Assembly: GCF_030269445.1 (NCBI RefSeq)
Contig: NZ_BSTJ01000007.1
Location: 343,957 to 407,956, forward strand
DNA from: Actinoallomurus iriomotensis
GTDB taxonomy: Bacteria > Actinomycetota > Actinomycetes > Streptosporangiales > Streptosporangiaceae
Length of the DNA: 64,000 bases
Reading direction: 5' to 3'
Shown: positions 25,983 to 35,073 of the stretch, piece after piece
How positions within the stretch are numbered: position 1 is the stretch's first letter
Layout of the letters: each line of letters opens with the position of its first letter
Position numbers and translations under genes: made by a program
Notes under the pieces: model-generated
Database searches by the model: none
What the model was told of the DNA's origin: nothing
The model's input: the letters and a program-made list of their open reading frames with translations, nothing else

Positions 25983-27170
25983 TCAGGCGAACGTGTGACG
26001 GCGTACGTGGACGGCCTGGAGCAGGCCCAGCGCGACCATGTTGGCGAGCGTCGCCGATCCGCCGTACGACAGGTAGGGCAGGGGTACGCCGGTGATCGGC
26101 ATCAGGCCGAGGCACATGCCGATGTTCTCGAAGGCCTGGAAGCCCAGCCAGCACGCGACACCCGACGCCAGCAGGACGCCGAAGCTGTTCTCGCAGTTGA
26201 TCGCGATGCGCAGCGCACGCCACACCACCAGGCCGAGCAGCGCCACGATCAGCGCGGACCCGATGAAGCCGAGTTCCTCCCCGGCCACGGTGAAGATGAA
26301 GTCGGTGTGCTGTTCGGGCACGAAGTGACCCGCGGTCTGCTGCCCGCGGAACAGGCCGCGGCCGAACACGCCGCCCGAGCCCACCGCGATCCGTGCCTGC
26401 GCGGCGTTGTAGCCGACGCCCTTCGGGTCTGCGGCCGGGTAGGCGAAGGCGATGAACCGGTCGACCTGGTACGGCTTGAGCACGTGCAGCTGCCAGCCGG
26501 CGACGGCCGCCGCCACCGCGCCGCCGGACAGCGCGAACAGCCAGCGCCGGGACACCCCGGACACCGCCACCATCGCCAGGATCAGCACGCCGAGGACCAT
26601 CGTCGTGCCGAGGTCCGGCTGCATGACGATCAGGCCGACGACCACTCCCGCGAGCAGGAGGGAGGCGAGCAGGTCACCGGCGCCGGGTTCGGTGTGGCCG
26701 TCGCGCGGCTCGCCGAGCAGGACCGCGAGCACCATCACCAGCCCGACCTTGCCGAACTCGGCCGGCTGGAGCTGGAAGCCGCCGCCCACCTCGATCCACG
26801 AGTGGTGGCCCTTGATCGTCGAGCCGAGCGGGGTGAGCACCGCGACGAGCCCGATGCAGGAGGCGACGTAGAGCACCGGCGCGTACGCGCGGACCAGCCG
26901 GTAGTCCAGCATGGACACCGCGAGGGCCAGCATCAGGCCGACCGCCACGGTCAGCAGGTGCTTCTTCAGGTAGCTCTCCGGGTCGCGGCCGGCCTGGACG
27001 AGGCCGGGCCGGGTCGCCGACCAGACGAGCAGCGTGCCCAGCCAGGTCAGCCCGAGGACGGCGCCCAGCAGCACCCAGTCGAGGCGCCGGAAAATCGACC
27101 CGCGGCCGATCGCGCGTCTTATCGGCGAACGCCGGAAGGTGGACAGCGAACCGCCGTATCCAGCGGACAT
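25983..27170 (-). CDS. rodA: FtsW/RodA/SpoVE-family SEDS glycosyltransferase (RodA-like), 395 aa
   Basis: Polytopic SEDS peptidoglycan polymerase with about 10 membrane helices. Conserved features: W(I)EVGGG-F-LQPAEFGK (about 125-141), the GxVGGS-like AVGSGGVFGRGLFRGQQTAGHFVPEQHTDFIF block (periplasmic loop, about 270-300) and PLPYLSYGGSA near the C-terminus (about 365-375). SEDS proteins polymerise lipid II together with a class B PBP; a class B PBP is encoded about 20 kb away at 4404-6059 but not in the same operon. The N-terminal about 25 residues are basic and cytoplasmic. The ATG at 27170 has only a weak Shine-Dalgarno. Confidence 0.92.
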   Translation of the reverse strand: MSAGYGGSLSTFRRSPIRRAIGRGSIFRRLDWVLLGAVLGLTWLGTLLVWSATRPGLVQAGRDPESYLKKHLLTVAVGLMLALAVSMLDYRLVRAYAPVLYVASCIGLVAVLTPLGSTIKGHHSWIEVGGGFQLQPAEFGKVGLVMVLAVLLGEPRDGHTEPGAGDLLASLLLAGVVVGLIVMQPDLGTTMVLGVLILAMVAVSGVSRRWLFALSGGAVAAAVAGWQLHVLKPYQVDRFIAFAYPAADPKGVGYNAAQARIAVGSGGVFGRGLFRGQQTAGHFVPEQHTDFIFTVAGEELGFIGSALIVALLGLVVWRALRIAINCENSFGVLLASGVACWLGFQAFENIGMCLGLMPITGVPLPYLSYGGSATLANMVALGLLQAVHVRRHTFA

Positions 27171-27317
27171 GCAGGGTGCCTACCCGGCCCGGCGACGGCC
27201 GCCGCCCCGGTTTCCTCCCATTCACGCAATCGTTTGACAAGCCCGGTGAACTGCGGTTTCACTGAAAACGGCGCCTCATCGCGAGGCGTGACGCATGTCT
27301 GAGGAGGTGAGACGGAG

Positions 27318-27395
27318 TTGAGTTCCTGTCATCCCGGCCGGTGTCCCACCGGCGACGATCCGTCGCACCCGGCATGCGCCGTCGCTGACGCGTGA
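27318..27395 (+). CDS. Possible 25-aa Cys-rich micro-ORF
   Basis: A TTG codon preceded by GAGGAGGTGAG opens a 25-codon frame (MSSCHPGRCPTGDD..., with a CHPGRC motif and a third Cys). It overlaps the stop of an 8-codon ATG frame as TTGA. It precedes a 56-aa membrane-protein gene by 45 bp, and hairpins flank it (GCCGGTG-TCC-CACCGGC lies within it). It could be a leader peptide or chance; evidence is limited to the good Shine-Dalgarno. Confidence 0.3.
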   Translation: MSSCHPGRCPTGDDPSHPACAVADA

Positions 27396-27440
27396 CGGGT
27401 CCGGCGCCGCGCCCTCCGGCGCGGAGACGGGAGGTCCGTC

Positions 27441-27611
27441 ATGACCATCGTTATCAGCATCCCCGGCGACCTCGCCGCGGTGATGCGCGCACTGTTCCCG
27501 CTCCTCGAGCCGATCGCGCTGGCGATCGCCGGCGCCTGCGGAGCGGGCGTACTCACGCAGTTCGGGCTGGACCTCGGGTTCCGGCTCGCCCGGCGCGCGC
27601 TGCGCGTCTGA
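27441..27611 (+). CDS. Small membrane protein, 56 aa
   Basis: ATG at 27441 with GGGAGG 7 nt upstream. One long hydrophobic segment (about 10-42) with Gly/Ala pairs and a basic C-terminus (RLARRALRV), giving an amphipathic or single-span topology. It ends 9 bp before the stop of the convergent NACHT gene. No family recognised. Its size and shape are compatible with a pore-type or anchoring peptide, but nothing proves this. Confidence 0.55.
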   Translation: MTIVISIPGDLAAVMRALFPLLEPIALAIAGACGAGVLTQFGLDLGFRLARRALRV

Positions 27612-27620
27612 GCGGGCGGG

Positions 27621-30600
27621 TCACGACTCCGGGCGGCGCTTGCCGAACGTGGCCGAGCGCAGGCCCGGAGCCAGCCCGTCCAGGTCCGCGTCCGGCCACT
27701 TCTGCCGGAGCGCGCGTACCAGCGCGATGACCATCCCCCGGCCGCCGATGCCGGGGGAGGTCTTGCCGGAGTGGCGGGCCCACAGGTCGTTGACGATGTC
27801 GAGGTAGGCCTCTGACGGCGGCACGCAGGCGGCCTCGCGGAGGAGGTCGACCGTCGTCGCGACCGGCAGCGAGCGGGCGTCCTCACGCAGCCGGAGCAGG
27901 ACCAGCCGGCCCAGTGCCGGGAACGCCGGCAGGGCCTCGAAACAGGGTGCGTAGTGTTCCACGCGTTCCCACGCCGGCGCCTCTTTGGTGTGGTCCAGCA
28001 GCGAGAGCAGGTACGCGGGCAGGATCGCGCCGTCCTCGCCCCGGCGCCAGCGGAGCTGCTCGCCCATCGCCCGCAGGTACGGCACGGCCTGGAGCAGCAG
28101 CATCCCCGTGTGCCAGTTCGGCAGGAACGCCAGCTCCCGGATCGACAGGCCGAGGTAGCTCGACGCCGGCACGGCGAGGTCGCAGGTCTTCGGGTCGTGC
28201 GACAGGAGCACGTCGTAGTCGGTGGTGTCGGTCACCGCGCCGGGCGGCACGATGACGAACGTCTCCAGCAGGCGCGCGGGGGAGCCGTCCTCGCGGGTCA
28301 GGGTGACGTCGACACCCACCTCGCCGCGGCTCACCCGGCCCCGTACGGTGTTCACCAGGCCGCTCCACTCCGACGGGGTCAGCTGGCCCTTCCACAGGTG
28401 GCCGTGCTCGACCCAGCGTTCGACGGCGGCGCCCGCGAACATCGCGCGTACCCCGATGCCCTCGGCGGACAGCAGCACGAGCAGGACCGTCAGGTTCGCG
28501 GAGTAGGCGGCCAGGCGGCGCGTGAGCGGGTGACGCGCCGGCTCGTACGCCGCGTAGGACCGGCTCGGATGGGTGTACAGCGCGCCGTCGAGCACTTGGA
28601 GCAGCAGCTCGCGATAGCCGTCACGGGTCTCGTCGGGAAGCCCGTGGAAGATCGCGGCGAGGAAGTCGGTCACGGGCGCCCGCTCGGCCACGCACGCGAA
28701 CGACAGGACCGCGAACAGGAAGCCGTCGTCGAGCCGCCCGGCGGCCGCGGTCGGCCGGTCGCGGACCAGGTCGTGCACTGCCACGAGGTCCCCGAGCGTC
28801 CGGTTGGTCAGCCAGGCGACCAGGAACTCCCCGAACGTCGTGTGCAGGAACTCGTACGTGCGGGTGCGGTGGCCGCGGGCATGCGCCTCGGACCGGTGGA
28901 TGAAGAAGAACCGGCCGATCGCCCGCTGGGCCAGGCTGAGCGCCGCCTCGTCGCCGGGATCGACGGCGTCCGGCTCCGGGCGCAGGAGCGCCAGGTCGCG
29001 GTCGAGTTCGGCGTCGGTGATGCTCTGGCGGCCGCGCGCGAACATGCCGAGCGCGACCATCGCCAGCCGGTCCAGCTCGTTCTCGGCGAGCTTGCGCTGC
29101 GCGGACGCCGACAGCGACTGGTTGCCGGGATACTTGCGGATCTCCCGGAGCGCGAAGTCCATCAGCAGCGCCTCGTACAGCTCGGCCTGGCCGAGGCCGG
29201 CGTCGCGGGTCACCAGGGCGTTCTCGGTCGCGTCGAAGATCGCGAGCATGAGCAGGAGCAGCGGCTGGCAGGCCAGCTCGCGGTGCGCCAGCGCGGCCTC
29301 GGGGGTCAGCGGGCGCAGGTCGCGCGCCCGCAGCAGGTCGGCGTTGTGCCGCCGCCAGACCTCCAGCCACTGCCGCACCTGGGCGTCGGTGAACGGCTGG
29401 AGCTGGAGCGCGATGCTGCCCGCCGGGTACCGCACCCGGTCGGCGACGACCGTACGGCTCGTGACGAGCACGACCACGGGACGGCCCAGCGCGAGCTGCC
29501 GCCGCTGGAAGTCGCGCACCTGCTCCAGGTAGTCGTAGCGGTTGACCCCGGCGGCCTGCAGGAGCTCGTCGAAGCCGTCGAGCATCACCACCGGCAGCGC
29601 TCCGGCGGCCGCGTCGAGCAGGTCCTGGAAGGAGACGCGCTCGCCCGCCTGCCGGAAGATCGCCTGCTCGATCTGCTCCTGGATCAGCGACTCGGCCTCG
29701 ACGTCGCGCAGCTCGACGCGGATCGGCAGGAAGTCCTGCTCGGGCAGGCGGGCGGCGAGGACCTCGGTGAGCTTGGACTTGCCGGAGCCGGGCTCGCCGA
29801 GCACCACGAGCGGCACCCGCACCGCGCGCGGCAGCGTGAGGTACCCGGCGAGGAACCTCTCGACGTACGGCACCGGCTCGTGGGCGTCCCACCACTCCTG
29901 CCCGGACGGCGTGTCGCCCGGACCCACCTCGGCCGCCTTGCAGCGCGGGCTGATGTACGCCTCGCCGAGCGGAGGCAACGAGACCCACTCCGGGGCGTGC
30001 CCGGTGGTCACGACCGGTTCGGCGAGTGCGGCGCGGTAGGCGCGGATCAGGTGGCTGCGCGGCCGGTCGCCGGCCTGCCGGCCCGCCATCTCGCCGAGCA
30101 GCCGGCCCACCTCGGCCAGGCCCGCGCTCAGCCCGGACGCCTCGGTGAAGCTGGCCCACACCTCGAACTCGCGGTTGTCGGAGGCCAGCCGGCGGAACGC
30201 GTCGTCGTACGCGCTGAGCGCCTGCGGCGGCATGCGGCGCACGGCGTCCAGCACGCGGGTGCGCTCGCGCCCGGCCAGGGCGCTCCACTCCGGCGCGGCG
30301 CGCAGCAGCGTCGTGAGACGGCGTGACATCAGGTCGTAGACGCCCTCGATGGCCTCGCGCGTGCGGGCGTACGGCACGTGCGGCTCGGGCATCGGCAGCC
30401 GGTCGCTGAGCAGCCCGTCGATCAGGTCGACGTACCCCTTGGACGGGCTCTCGTCCGGCGCGAGCCGCTCACCGGCCGCGACGGCGAGCCGGTCCGGCGT
30501 GAGCGGCAGCTCCGTACGGTCCAGCGTCTCGAAGTAGGACGAGACCACGAGCACGGCGTGCGCGGCGGCGAGCCGCTGGGTGCGGTCGTACCGGGACAGG

Positions 30601-30830
30601 CCGTTGCGGCGCTCGGAGATCCGGCGCATCGACTCGTGCCCGAACCGGACCACCTCGTCCTTGAGGTCGAACAGGTTCATCGGCGCGGACGCGTCGCCGC
30701 CCATCGTCCACGCGGTCGCCGCCCAGGTCGCAAGGCCCGCCGACATCACGCCGTCGAGGAGGCTGACGAGTCGGCTCTGGCGATCACCAAGGATTCTCAG
30801 CGCGTCGACATAGGTCAACGACTCTGACAC
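27621..30830 (-). CDS. NACHT-domain STAND NTPase with helical N-terminal domain, 1069 aa
   Basis: Large signalling ATPase of the type found in animal NLRs and bacterial antiphage systems. The N-terminal about 1-110 is helical and resembles the NACHT N-terminal helical (NNH7-like) domains of actinobacteria (from memory: LTYVDALRILG...SRYDRTQRLAAAHAVLVV). The NACHT core has Walker A GEPGSGKS (345-352), Walker B VVMLDGFDEL (about 414-423) and sensor VLVTSRT (about 453-459). The C-terminal about 500 residues are helical with no recognised repeat. GTG at 30830 has GGAG 5 nt upstream; an ATG 18 codons earlier has no Shine-Dalgarno. Candidate defence or developmental switch; no effector gene is adjacent except a 56-aa membrane protein facing it. 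Confidence 0.88.
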   Translation of the reverse strand: MSESLTYVDALRILGDRQSRLVSLLDGVMSAGLATWAATAWTMGGDASAPMNLFDLKDEVVRFGHESMRRISERRNGLSRYDRTQRLAAAHAVLVVSSYFETLDRTELPLTPDRLAVAAGERLAPDESPSKGYVDLIDGLLSDRLPMPEPHVPYARTREAIEGVYDLMSRRLTTLLRAAPEWSALAGRERTRVLDAVRRMPPQALSAYDDAFRRLASDNREFEVWASFTEASGLSAGLAEVGRLLGEMAGRQAGDRPRSHLIRAYRAALAEPVVTTGHAPEWVSLPPLGEAYISPRCKAAEVGPGDTPSGQEWWDAHEPVPYVERFLAGYLTLPRAVRVPLVVLGEPGSGKSKLTEVLAARLPEQDFLPIRVELRDVEAESLIQEQIEQAIFRQAGERVSFQDLLDAAAGALPVVMLDGFDELLQAAGVNRYDYLEQVRDFQRRQLALGRPVVVLVTSRTVVADRVRYPAGSIALQLQPFTDAQVRQWLEVWRRHNADLLRARDLRPLTPEAALAHRELACQPLLLLMLAIFDATENALVTRDAGLGQAELYEALLMDFALREIRKYPGNQSLSASAQRKLAENELDRLAMVALGMFARGRQSITDAELDRDLALLRPEPDAVDPGDEAALSLAQRAIGRFFFIHRSEAHARGHRTRTYEFLHTTFGEFLVAWLTNRTLGDLVAVHDLVRDRPTAAAGRLDDGFLFAVLSFACVAERAPVTDFLAAIFHGLPDETRDGYRELLLQVLDGALYTHPSRSYAAYEPARHPLTRRLAAYSANLTVLLVLLSAEGIGVRAMFAGAAVERWVEHGHLWKGQLTPSEWSGLVNTVRGRVSRGEVGVDVTLTREDGSPARLLETFVIVPPGAVTDTTDYDVLLSHDPKTCDLAVPASSYLGLSIRELAFLPNWHTGMLLLQAVPYLRAMGEQLRWRRGEDGAILPAYLLSLLDHTKEAPAWERVEHYAPCFEALPAFPALGRLVLLRLREDARSLPVATTVDLLREAACVPPSEAYLDIVNDLWARHSGKTSPGIGGRGMVIALVRALRQKWPDADLDGLAPGLRSATFGKRRPES

Positions 30831-30944
30831 ATCGGCTCCACACGGCTTTTCGGGGAAGTGGCGGTGCGTTTCATCATCGCCCATTTACGTGCCCGTGGAA
30901 CAGCGCGGCGTGTCCGCGGGCGCCTTTCCGGCGGCCCTTACGGC

Positions 30945-31565
30945 TCATTCGACGAGCGCGGGCCGATCGGGGTGGTCCATGCGGACGACCAGATCGGCGG
31001 TTCCGGCCGGGTCGGCCTCGCGTTCGTACCGCTCGTAGGCCGGCAGCGTCCACGCTTCGTCGGCCGCGACCTTGCGCCGCAGCGCCGCCGGGGAGAGCCA
31101 CAGATGCGCCGTCAGGTCGAACGGGAGGCCGCGGCCGAGCAGCAGCGCGCCGTACACCAGCACCACCCCGCCCGGCGGCAGCGTGACGTACGCGGCCCGC
31201 ACCGCACGGTCGGTCTCGCTGTCCCACAGGGCGGGCAGCACCCGGCCCGTGCCGCCAGGCCCGAGCGGACCGAGGACCTCCCGGTCCAGCGCCCCCACGT
31301 CGAGCCAGTCGTCGTAGAAGACGTCCGGATCGGTACGGCCGTGCTCGAAGCGCAGCGACGCCGGGCGCAGGAAGTCACGCGCGGAGACGCGCACGACCGC
31401 CCGGCCGCGCAGCCGCAGCGGCCCGGCCAGCGCGTCGGCGAGCTCGTCCGGCCGCGCGGGCGGCGGACCATCGACGGCGACCCGCACCCAGGGCGTCCCG
31501 GCGGACGCGACACGGTCGGCGATCTCCTCGATCAGGAGCGGAGGGGTGATCGGCCGGATGCGCAC
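30945..31565 (-). CDS. Uridine-kinase-like P-loop-family protein lacking a P-loop, 206 aa
   Basis: Overall similar to actinobacterial proteins annotated uridine kinase: the core VRVAVDG strand, the DFLRPASLRFEHGRTDPDVFYDDWLD region that in kinases follows the nucleotide site, and a C-terminal ADLVVRMDHPDRP strand. However, where a Walker A GxxGxGKS/T should follow the first strand (about 29-38) there is DGPPPARPDE, so ATP binding in the usual way is unlikely. It may be a pseudo-kinase or use another ligand. The ATG at 31565 was chosen; the Shine-Dalgarno is poor. Confidence 0.7.
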   Translation of the reverse strand: MRIRPITPPLLIEEIADRVASAGTPWVRVAVDGPPPARPDELADALAGPLRLRGRAVVRVSARDFLRPASLRFEHGRTDPDVFYDDWLDVGALDREVLGPLGPGGTGRVLPALWDSETDRAVRAAYVTLPPGGVVLVYGALLLGRGLPFDLTAHLWLSPAALRRKVAADEAWTLPAYERYEREADPAGTADLVVRMDHPDRPALVE

Positions 31566-31642
31566 CCCGCCATCCTGCCCGCCGACCCGGGTACGGCTGG
31601 GTAGGTACCCCGGGTGAGGAGTCTCGGGAAGAGGTGAGACCG

Positions 31643-32029
31643 ATGTCGATCCAGTTGAACCACACCATCGTCGCGGCCCGCGACAAGGCGGCCTCCGCGG
31701 AGTTCACGGCCCGCGTCCTGGGCCTGGAGGTCGGGGCGCCGTTCGGCCCGTTCCTGCCGGTCCAGACGGCCAACGGGGTCACGCTGGACTTCATGGAGGC
31801 CGAACCGGACCGGATCGTGCCGCAGCACTACGCGTTCCTGGTGTCGGACGAGGAGTTCGACGCGATCTTCGGGCGCATCCAGGACGCCGGCATCCACTAC
31901 TACGCCGACCCCGCCCACCACGAGGAGGGAAGCATCAACCACCGCGACGGCGGCCGAGGCGCGTACTTCGACGACCCGAACGGCCACAACCTGGAGATCC
32001 TCACCCGCCCGTACGGCAGCGGCGGCTGA
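31643..32029 (+). CDS. VOC-superfamily (glyoxalase/bleomycin-resistance-like) protein, 128 aa
   Basis: A single vicinal-oxygen-chelate domain: paired beta-alpha-beta-beta-beta units with LNHTIVAARDKAASAEFTARVLGL at the start and AYFDDPNGHNLEILT at the end. Metal-site candidates are His7 and the terminal Glu. Cytoplasmic, substrate unknown. The ATG at 31643 is preceded by GAGGTGAG. It ends 22 bp before the convergent DUF1232 gene. Confidence 0.9.
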   Translation: MSIQLNHTIVAARDKAASAEFTARVLGLEVGAPFGPFLPVQTANGVTLDFMEAEPDRIVPQHYAFLVSDEEFDAIFGRIQDAGIHYYADPAHHEEGSINHRDGGRGAYFDDPNGHNLEILTRPYGSGG

Positions 32030-32051
32030 TCGGCCTCAGATCACCCCTCAT

Positions 32052-32432
32052 CTAGGCCGCCTGGCCGCCGCGGCGGCGGGTCAGTTCCTGGCCTATGGCG
32101 AACAGCAGCCAGCCGAACGCCGTCGCGTCGTCGATCACGCCGACCGGCAGCAGGAAGTCGGGGATGATGTCGATCGGGGACACGATGTAGATCACCGCGA
32201 TGACCATCGCGATGATCTTGCCCTTGCTCGTGCGGTACACCCGGTCCCGGTGGCCGGCGACCCGCTGCCGGCTGCCGCGGCGCAGGCGCAGCAGGCCTGC
32301 GATGAGGATCAGGGCGCCGAGGATCATCACGATGACGCCGACCGTGCCGACGCCGACGCCCCCGACGTCACCGTGGACGGCGAAGGCCAGCACCGCGCCG
32401 ACGAGAAGCGCGAGAACGCCGGGAAGGATCAT
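32052..32432 (-). CDS. Membrane protein: DUF6458-like helices fused to DUF1232 domain, 126 aa
   Basis: The N-terminal two helices (about 3-20 and 28-48) resemble DUF6458 (AVLAFAVHGDVGGVGVGTVGVIVMILGALILI). The C-terminal part carries the DUF1232/YkvA signature IYIVSPIDIIPDFLLPVGVIDDA (about 83-105) and a short membrane helix. Function unknown in both families. The two domains are normally separate small proteins, so this appears to be a fusion. The ATG at 32432 is preceded by CGGAGGAGATC. Confidence 0.82.
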   Translation of the reverse strand: MILPGVLALLVGAVLAFAVHGDVGGVGVGTVGVIVMILGALILIAGLLRLRRGSRQRVAGHRDRVYRTSKGKIIAMVIAVIYIVSPIDIIPDFLLPVGVIDDATAFGWLLFAIGQELTRRRGGQAA

Positions 32433-32593
32433 GCGATCTCCTCCGTACTCGGGGGCTCCACGCGGAGTATGTCCCGCCTAGCCGTTTTCATTCCGGTTGG
32501 ATTCGCGCGGGACGGTCGGGGTTCCCCTCTCCGCCGTCCCGCGAGAGCCTGGGGCCACGTAGTTTCGGACCGAACGCGTGTTTTGGAGCTGAC

Positions 32594-33796
32594 ATGACCC
32601 TGGACCTGGCATCGATTCGCGCAGCGTACCCGGCCCTGCGCGATGGCTACGCCTACCTGGACGGAGCGGCGGGCACACAGGTCCCCGAGTCGGTGATCTC
32701 CGCGATCGCGGGCGCGTACGAGGGCGGTGTCGGCAACGTCGGCGGCGCGTTCCCGGCCAGCGACCGCTCCGGCGCCATCGTCGAGGACGCCCGCCGGGCC
32801 GTCGCCGACCTGGTCGGCGGTGATCCGCGCGGAGTCGTGCTGGGGCCCAACATGACCACACTGACCTACCGCTTCTCGTACGCGCTCTCCCGTACCTGGC
32901 GTCCCGGCGACGAGATCGTGCTGTCCCGCCTGGACCACGACGCGAACGTACGGCCCTGGGTGCAGGCGGCCGAGCGCGCCGGCGCCACCGTCCGCTGGGC
33001 CGAGGTCGACCTGCCCGCCGGCGAACTGCCCGCCGAGCAGTACGACACCCTCCTCGGCGACCGCACCCGGCTCGTCGCGGTCACCGCCGCCAGCAACATC
33101 CTCGGCACCATGCCCGACGTCGCGGCGATCACCAAGCGTGCCCACGACGCCGGCGCGCTCACCTACGTCGACGGCGTGCACGCCACGCCGCACACCCCGA
33201 TCGACGTGTCCGCGCTCGGCGCCGACTTCTACGCGACCAGCGCCTACAAGTGGTCCGGCCCGCACATCGGCACGGTCGTCGCCGCGCCGTCGCTGCTGGA
33301 GACCGTCCAGCCCGACAAGCTCGCCTCCTCGACCACCGAGGTGCCCGAACGCTTCGAGACCGGCACCGCGCCGTTCGCCGACCTCGCGGGCGTGACCGCC
33401 GCCGTCGACCACCTGGCCGGACTCGGCTCCGACGCCACCGGCACGCGGCGGCAGCGGATCCTGGCCTCGATGACCGCGGTGGAGGCGCACGAACAGGCCG
33501 AGCTCGCCCACCTGCTCGACGGGCTCGCCGCCATCCCCGGAGTACGGCTCATCGGCGCTCCCCGGCGGCGTACCGCCACCGTCTACTTCACCGTCGGCGG
33601 GCACACGCCGCGCGCGGTCGCCGAGCACCTCGCCTCGCGCCGGGTGAACGTCTGGAACGGGCACAACTACGCGTGGGAGCTCACCGCGGCCCTCGGCATT
33701 CGCGACCAGGGCGGCGCCGTACGCGCCGGGCTCGTGCACTACAACGACCGGTCCGACGTCGAACGGCTGCTGGCGGCCGTATCAGAATTGCGTTGA
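32594..33796 (+). CDS. Cysteine desulfurase-like class V aminotransferase, 400 aa
   Basis: Fold-type I PLP enzyme. The PLP Lys is K219 in TSAYKWSGPH; the nucleotide/PLP phosphate motif is TYVDGVHATPH (190-200). It belongs to the cysteine desulfurase-like group (often annotated SufS-like), but it contains no cysteine anywhere in its 400 residues. A persulfide-forming desulfurase is therefore excluded, and it is more likely an isopenicillin-epimerase-like or lyase-type enzyme. The start is the ATG at 32594. The downstream dipeptidase begins 33 bp after its stop, so the two may be co-transcribed. Confidence 0.85.
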   Translation: MTLDLASIRAAYPALRDGYAYLDGAAGTQVPESVISAIAGAYEGGVGNVGGAFPASDRSGAIVEDARRAVADLVGGDPRGVVLGPNMTTLTYRFSYALSRTWRPGDEIVLSRLDHDANVRPWVQAAERAGATVRWAEVDLPAGELPAEQYDTLLGDRTRLVAVTAASNILGTMPDVAAITKRAHDAGALTYVDGVHATPHTPIDVSALGADFYATSAYKWSGPHIGTVVAAPSLLETVQPDKLASSTTEVPERFETGTAPFADLAGVTAAVDHLAGLGSDATGTRRQRILASMTAVEAHEQAELAHLLDGLAAIPGVRLIGAPRRRTATVYFTVGGHTPRAVAEHLASRRVNVWNGHNYAWELTAALGIRDQGGAVRAGLVHYNDRSDVERLLAAVSELR

Positions 33797-33829
33797 GCAC
33801 CATCCGACAGCGGGCAGTGAGGACACCGT

Positions 33830-35032
33830 ATGACGTACACCGTCGATTCCGGCCATCTGGAGCGCGCCCGTGCGCTGCTCGCCGGCCACCCCGTGGTTGA
33901 CGGGCACAACGACCTTCCGTGGGCGCTGCGCGAGCAGTCCGGATACGACCTCGACGCGTGCGACATCGCCATCGACCAGACGGGACGACTGCACACCGAC
34001 CTCGCCCGCCTGCGCGCGGGCGGGGTGGGTGCGCAGTTCTGGTCCGTGTACGTGCCCGCGGAGCTGGGGGGCGGCCACGCGGTCAGCGCGACGCTGGAGC
34101 AGATCGACTGCGTCCGCGCCCTCGCCGCGCGCTACCCGGACCACCTGCGCATCGCCCTGACCGCCGACGACGTCGAGGCGGCATGGGCGGACGGCCGGAT
34201 CGCGTCGCTGATGGGCGCCGAGGGCGGCCACTCGATCGACAACTCACTGGCCACACTGCGCGCCCTGTACGCGCTGGGCGTCCGTTACATGACGCTTACG
34301 CACAACGACAACGTGCCCTGGGCGGACTCGGCCACCGACGAGCCGGCCGCGAACGGCCTCACCCGCTTCGGCGAGGAGGTCGTCCGCGAGATGAACCGGC
34401 TGGGCATGCTCGTCGACCTCTCCCACGTGGCCCCCGACACGATGCGGGACGCCCTCCGGGTCAGCCGGGCACCGGTGATCTTCTCGCACTCGTCCTCGCG
34501 CGCCGTCTGCGACCACCCGCGCAACATCCCCGACGACGTCCTGACGTCCCTGGCGGCCAACGGCGGGGTCGCGATGGCGACGTTCGTGCCGAAGTTCGTG
34601 CTGCCCGAGGCCATCGACTGGACCAAGGCCGCCGACGAGCACGTCGAGGCGGCCGGCTTCCACCGCTTCGACACCAGTCCGGAGGCCACCAAGGTGCGCA
34701 CGGAGTTCGAGACCGCCAACCCGCGGCCGGTCGCGACCCCGGCGACGGTCGCCGACCACCTCGACCACATGCGCGAGGTGGCCGGCATCGACCACCTCGG
34801 CATCGGCGGCGACTTCGACGGCACCCCGTTCACCCCGGACGGCCTGTCCGACGTGGCCGCATACCCGAACCTGATCGCCGAACTGCTCGGCCGGGGGTGG
34901 TCCGAGCCGGACCTGGCCAAGCTCACCTGGGGCAACGCCGTACGCGTCCTGCGCGCCGCCGAGGACACCGCCCGCGACCTGAGCCGTACGGAGACGCCGT
35001 CGATCGCGACGATCGAACAACTGGACGGCTGA
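33830..35032 (+). CDS. Membrane dipeptidase-type (M19) metallopeptidase, 400 aa
   Basis: Zinc dipeptidase family. Metal ligands are visible as HND (H26, D28) in [14 protein letters not shown](GGH) near 130, the SHSS region (near 222) and [10 protein letters not shown] (His about 322 onward). No signal peptide or GPI-like tail, so it is probably cytoplasmic and hydrolyses dipeptides or D-amino-acid-containing dipeptides. GTGAGGACACCGT precedes the ATG. It lies between the PLP enzyme and the tRNA array, with a short hairpin (35077-35091) downstream. Confidence 0.93.
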   Translation: MTYTVDSGHLERARALLAGHPVVDGHNDLPWALREQSGYDLDACDIAIDQTGRLHTDLARLRAGGVGAQFWSVYVPAELGGGHAVSATLEQIDCVRALAARYPDHLRIALTADDVEAAWADGRIASLMGAEGGHSIDNSLATLRALYALGVRYMTLTHNDNVPWADSATDEPAANGLTRFGEEVVREMNRLGMLVDLSHVAPDTMRDALRVSRAPVIFSHSSSRAVCDHPRNIPDDVLTSLAANGGVAMATFVPKFVLPEAIDWTKAADEHVEAAGFHRFDTSPEATKVRTEFETANPRPVATPATVADHLDHMREVAGIDHLGIGGDFDGTPFTPDGLSDVAAYPNLIAELLGRGWSEPDLAKLTWGNAVRVLRAAEDTARDLSRTETPSIATIEQLDG

Positions 35033-35073
35033 GGGGAACCCGATTCGCGGGTACGGCGTCCGAATTAAATACG

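Noticed and set aside
27171-27440. Possible riboswitch upstream of the 56-aa gene (several hairpins: CGCCTC/GAGGCG, GCCGGTG/CACCGGC)
   Set aside because: I could not match a known riboswitch consensus (cobalamin, ydaO, TPP, glycine, SAM); the hairpins are short.
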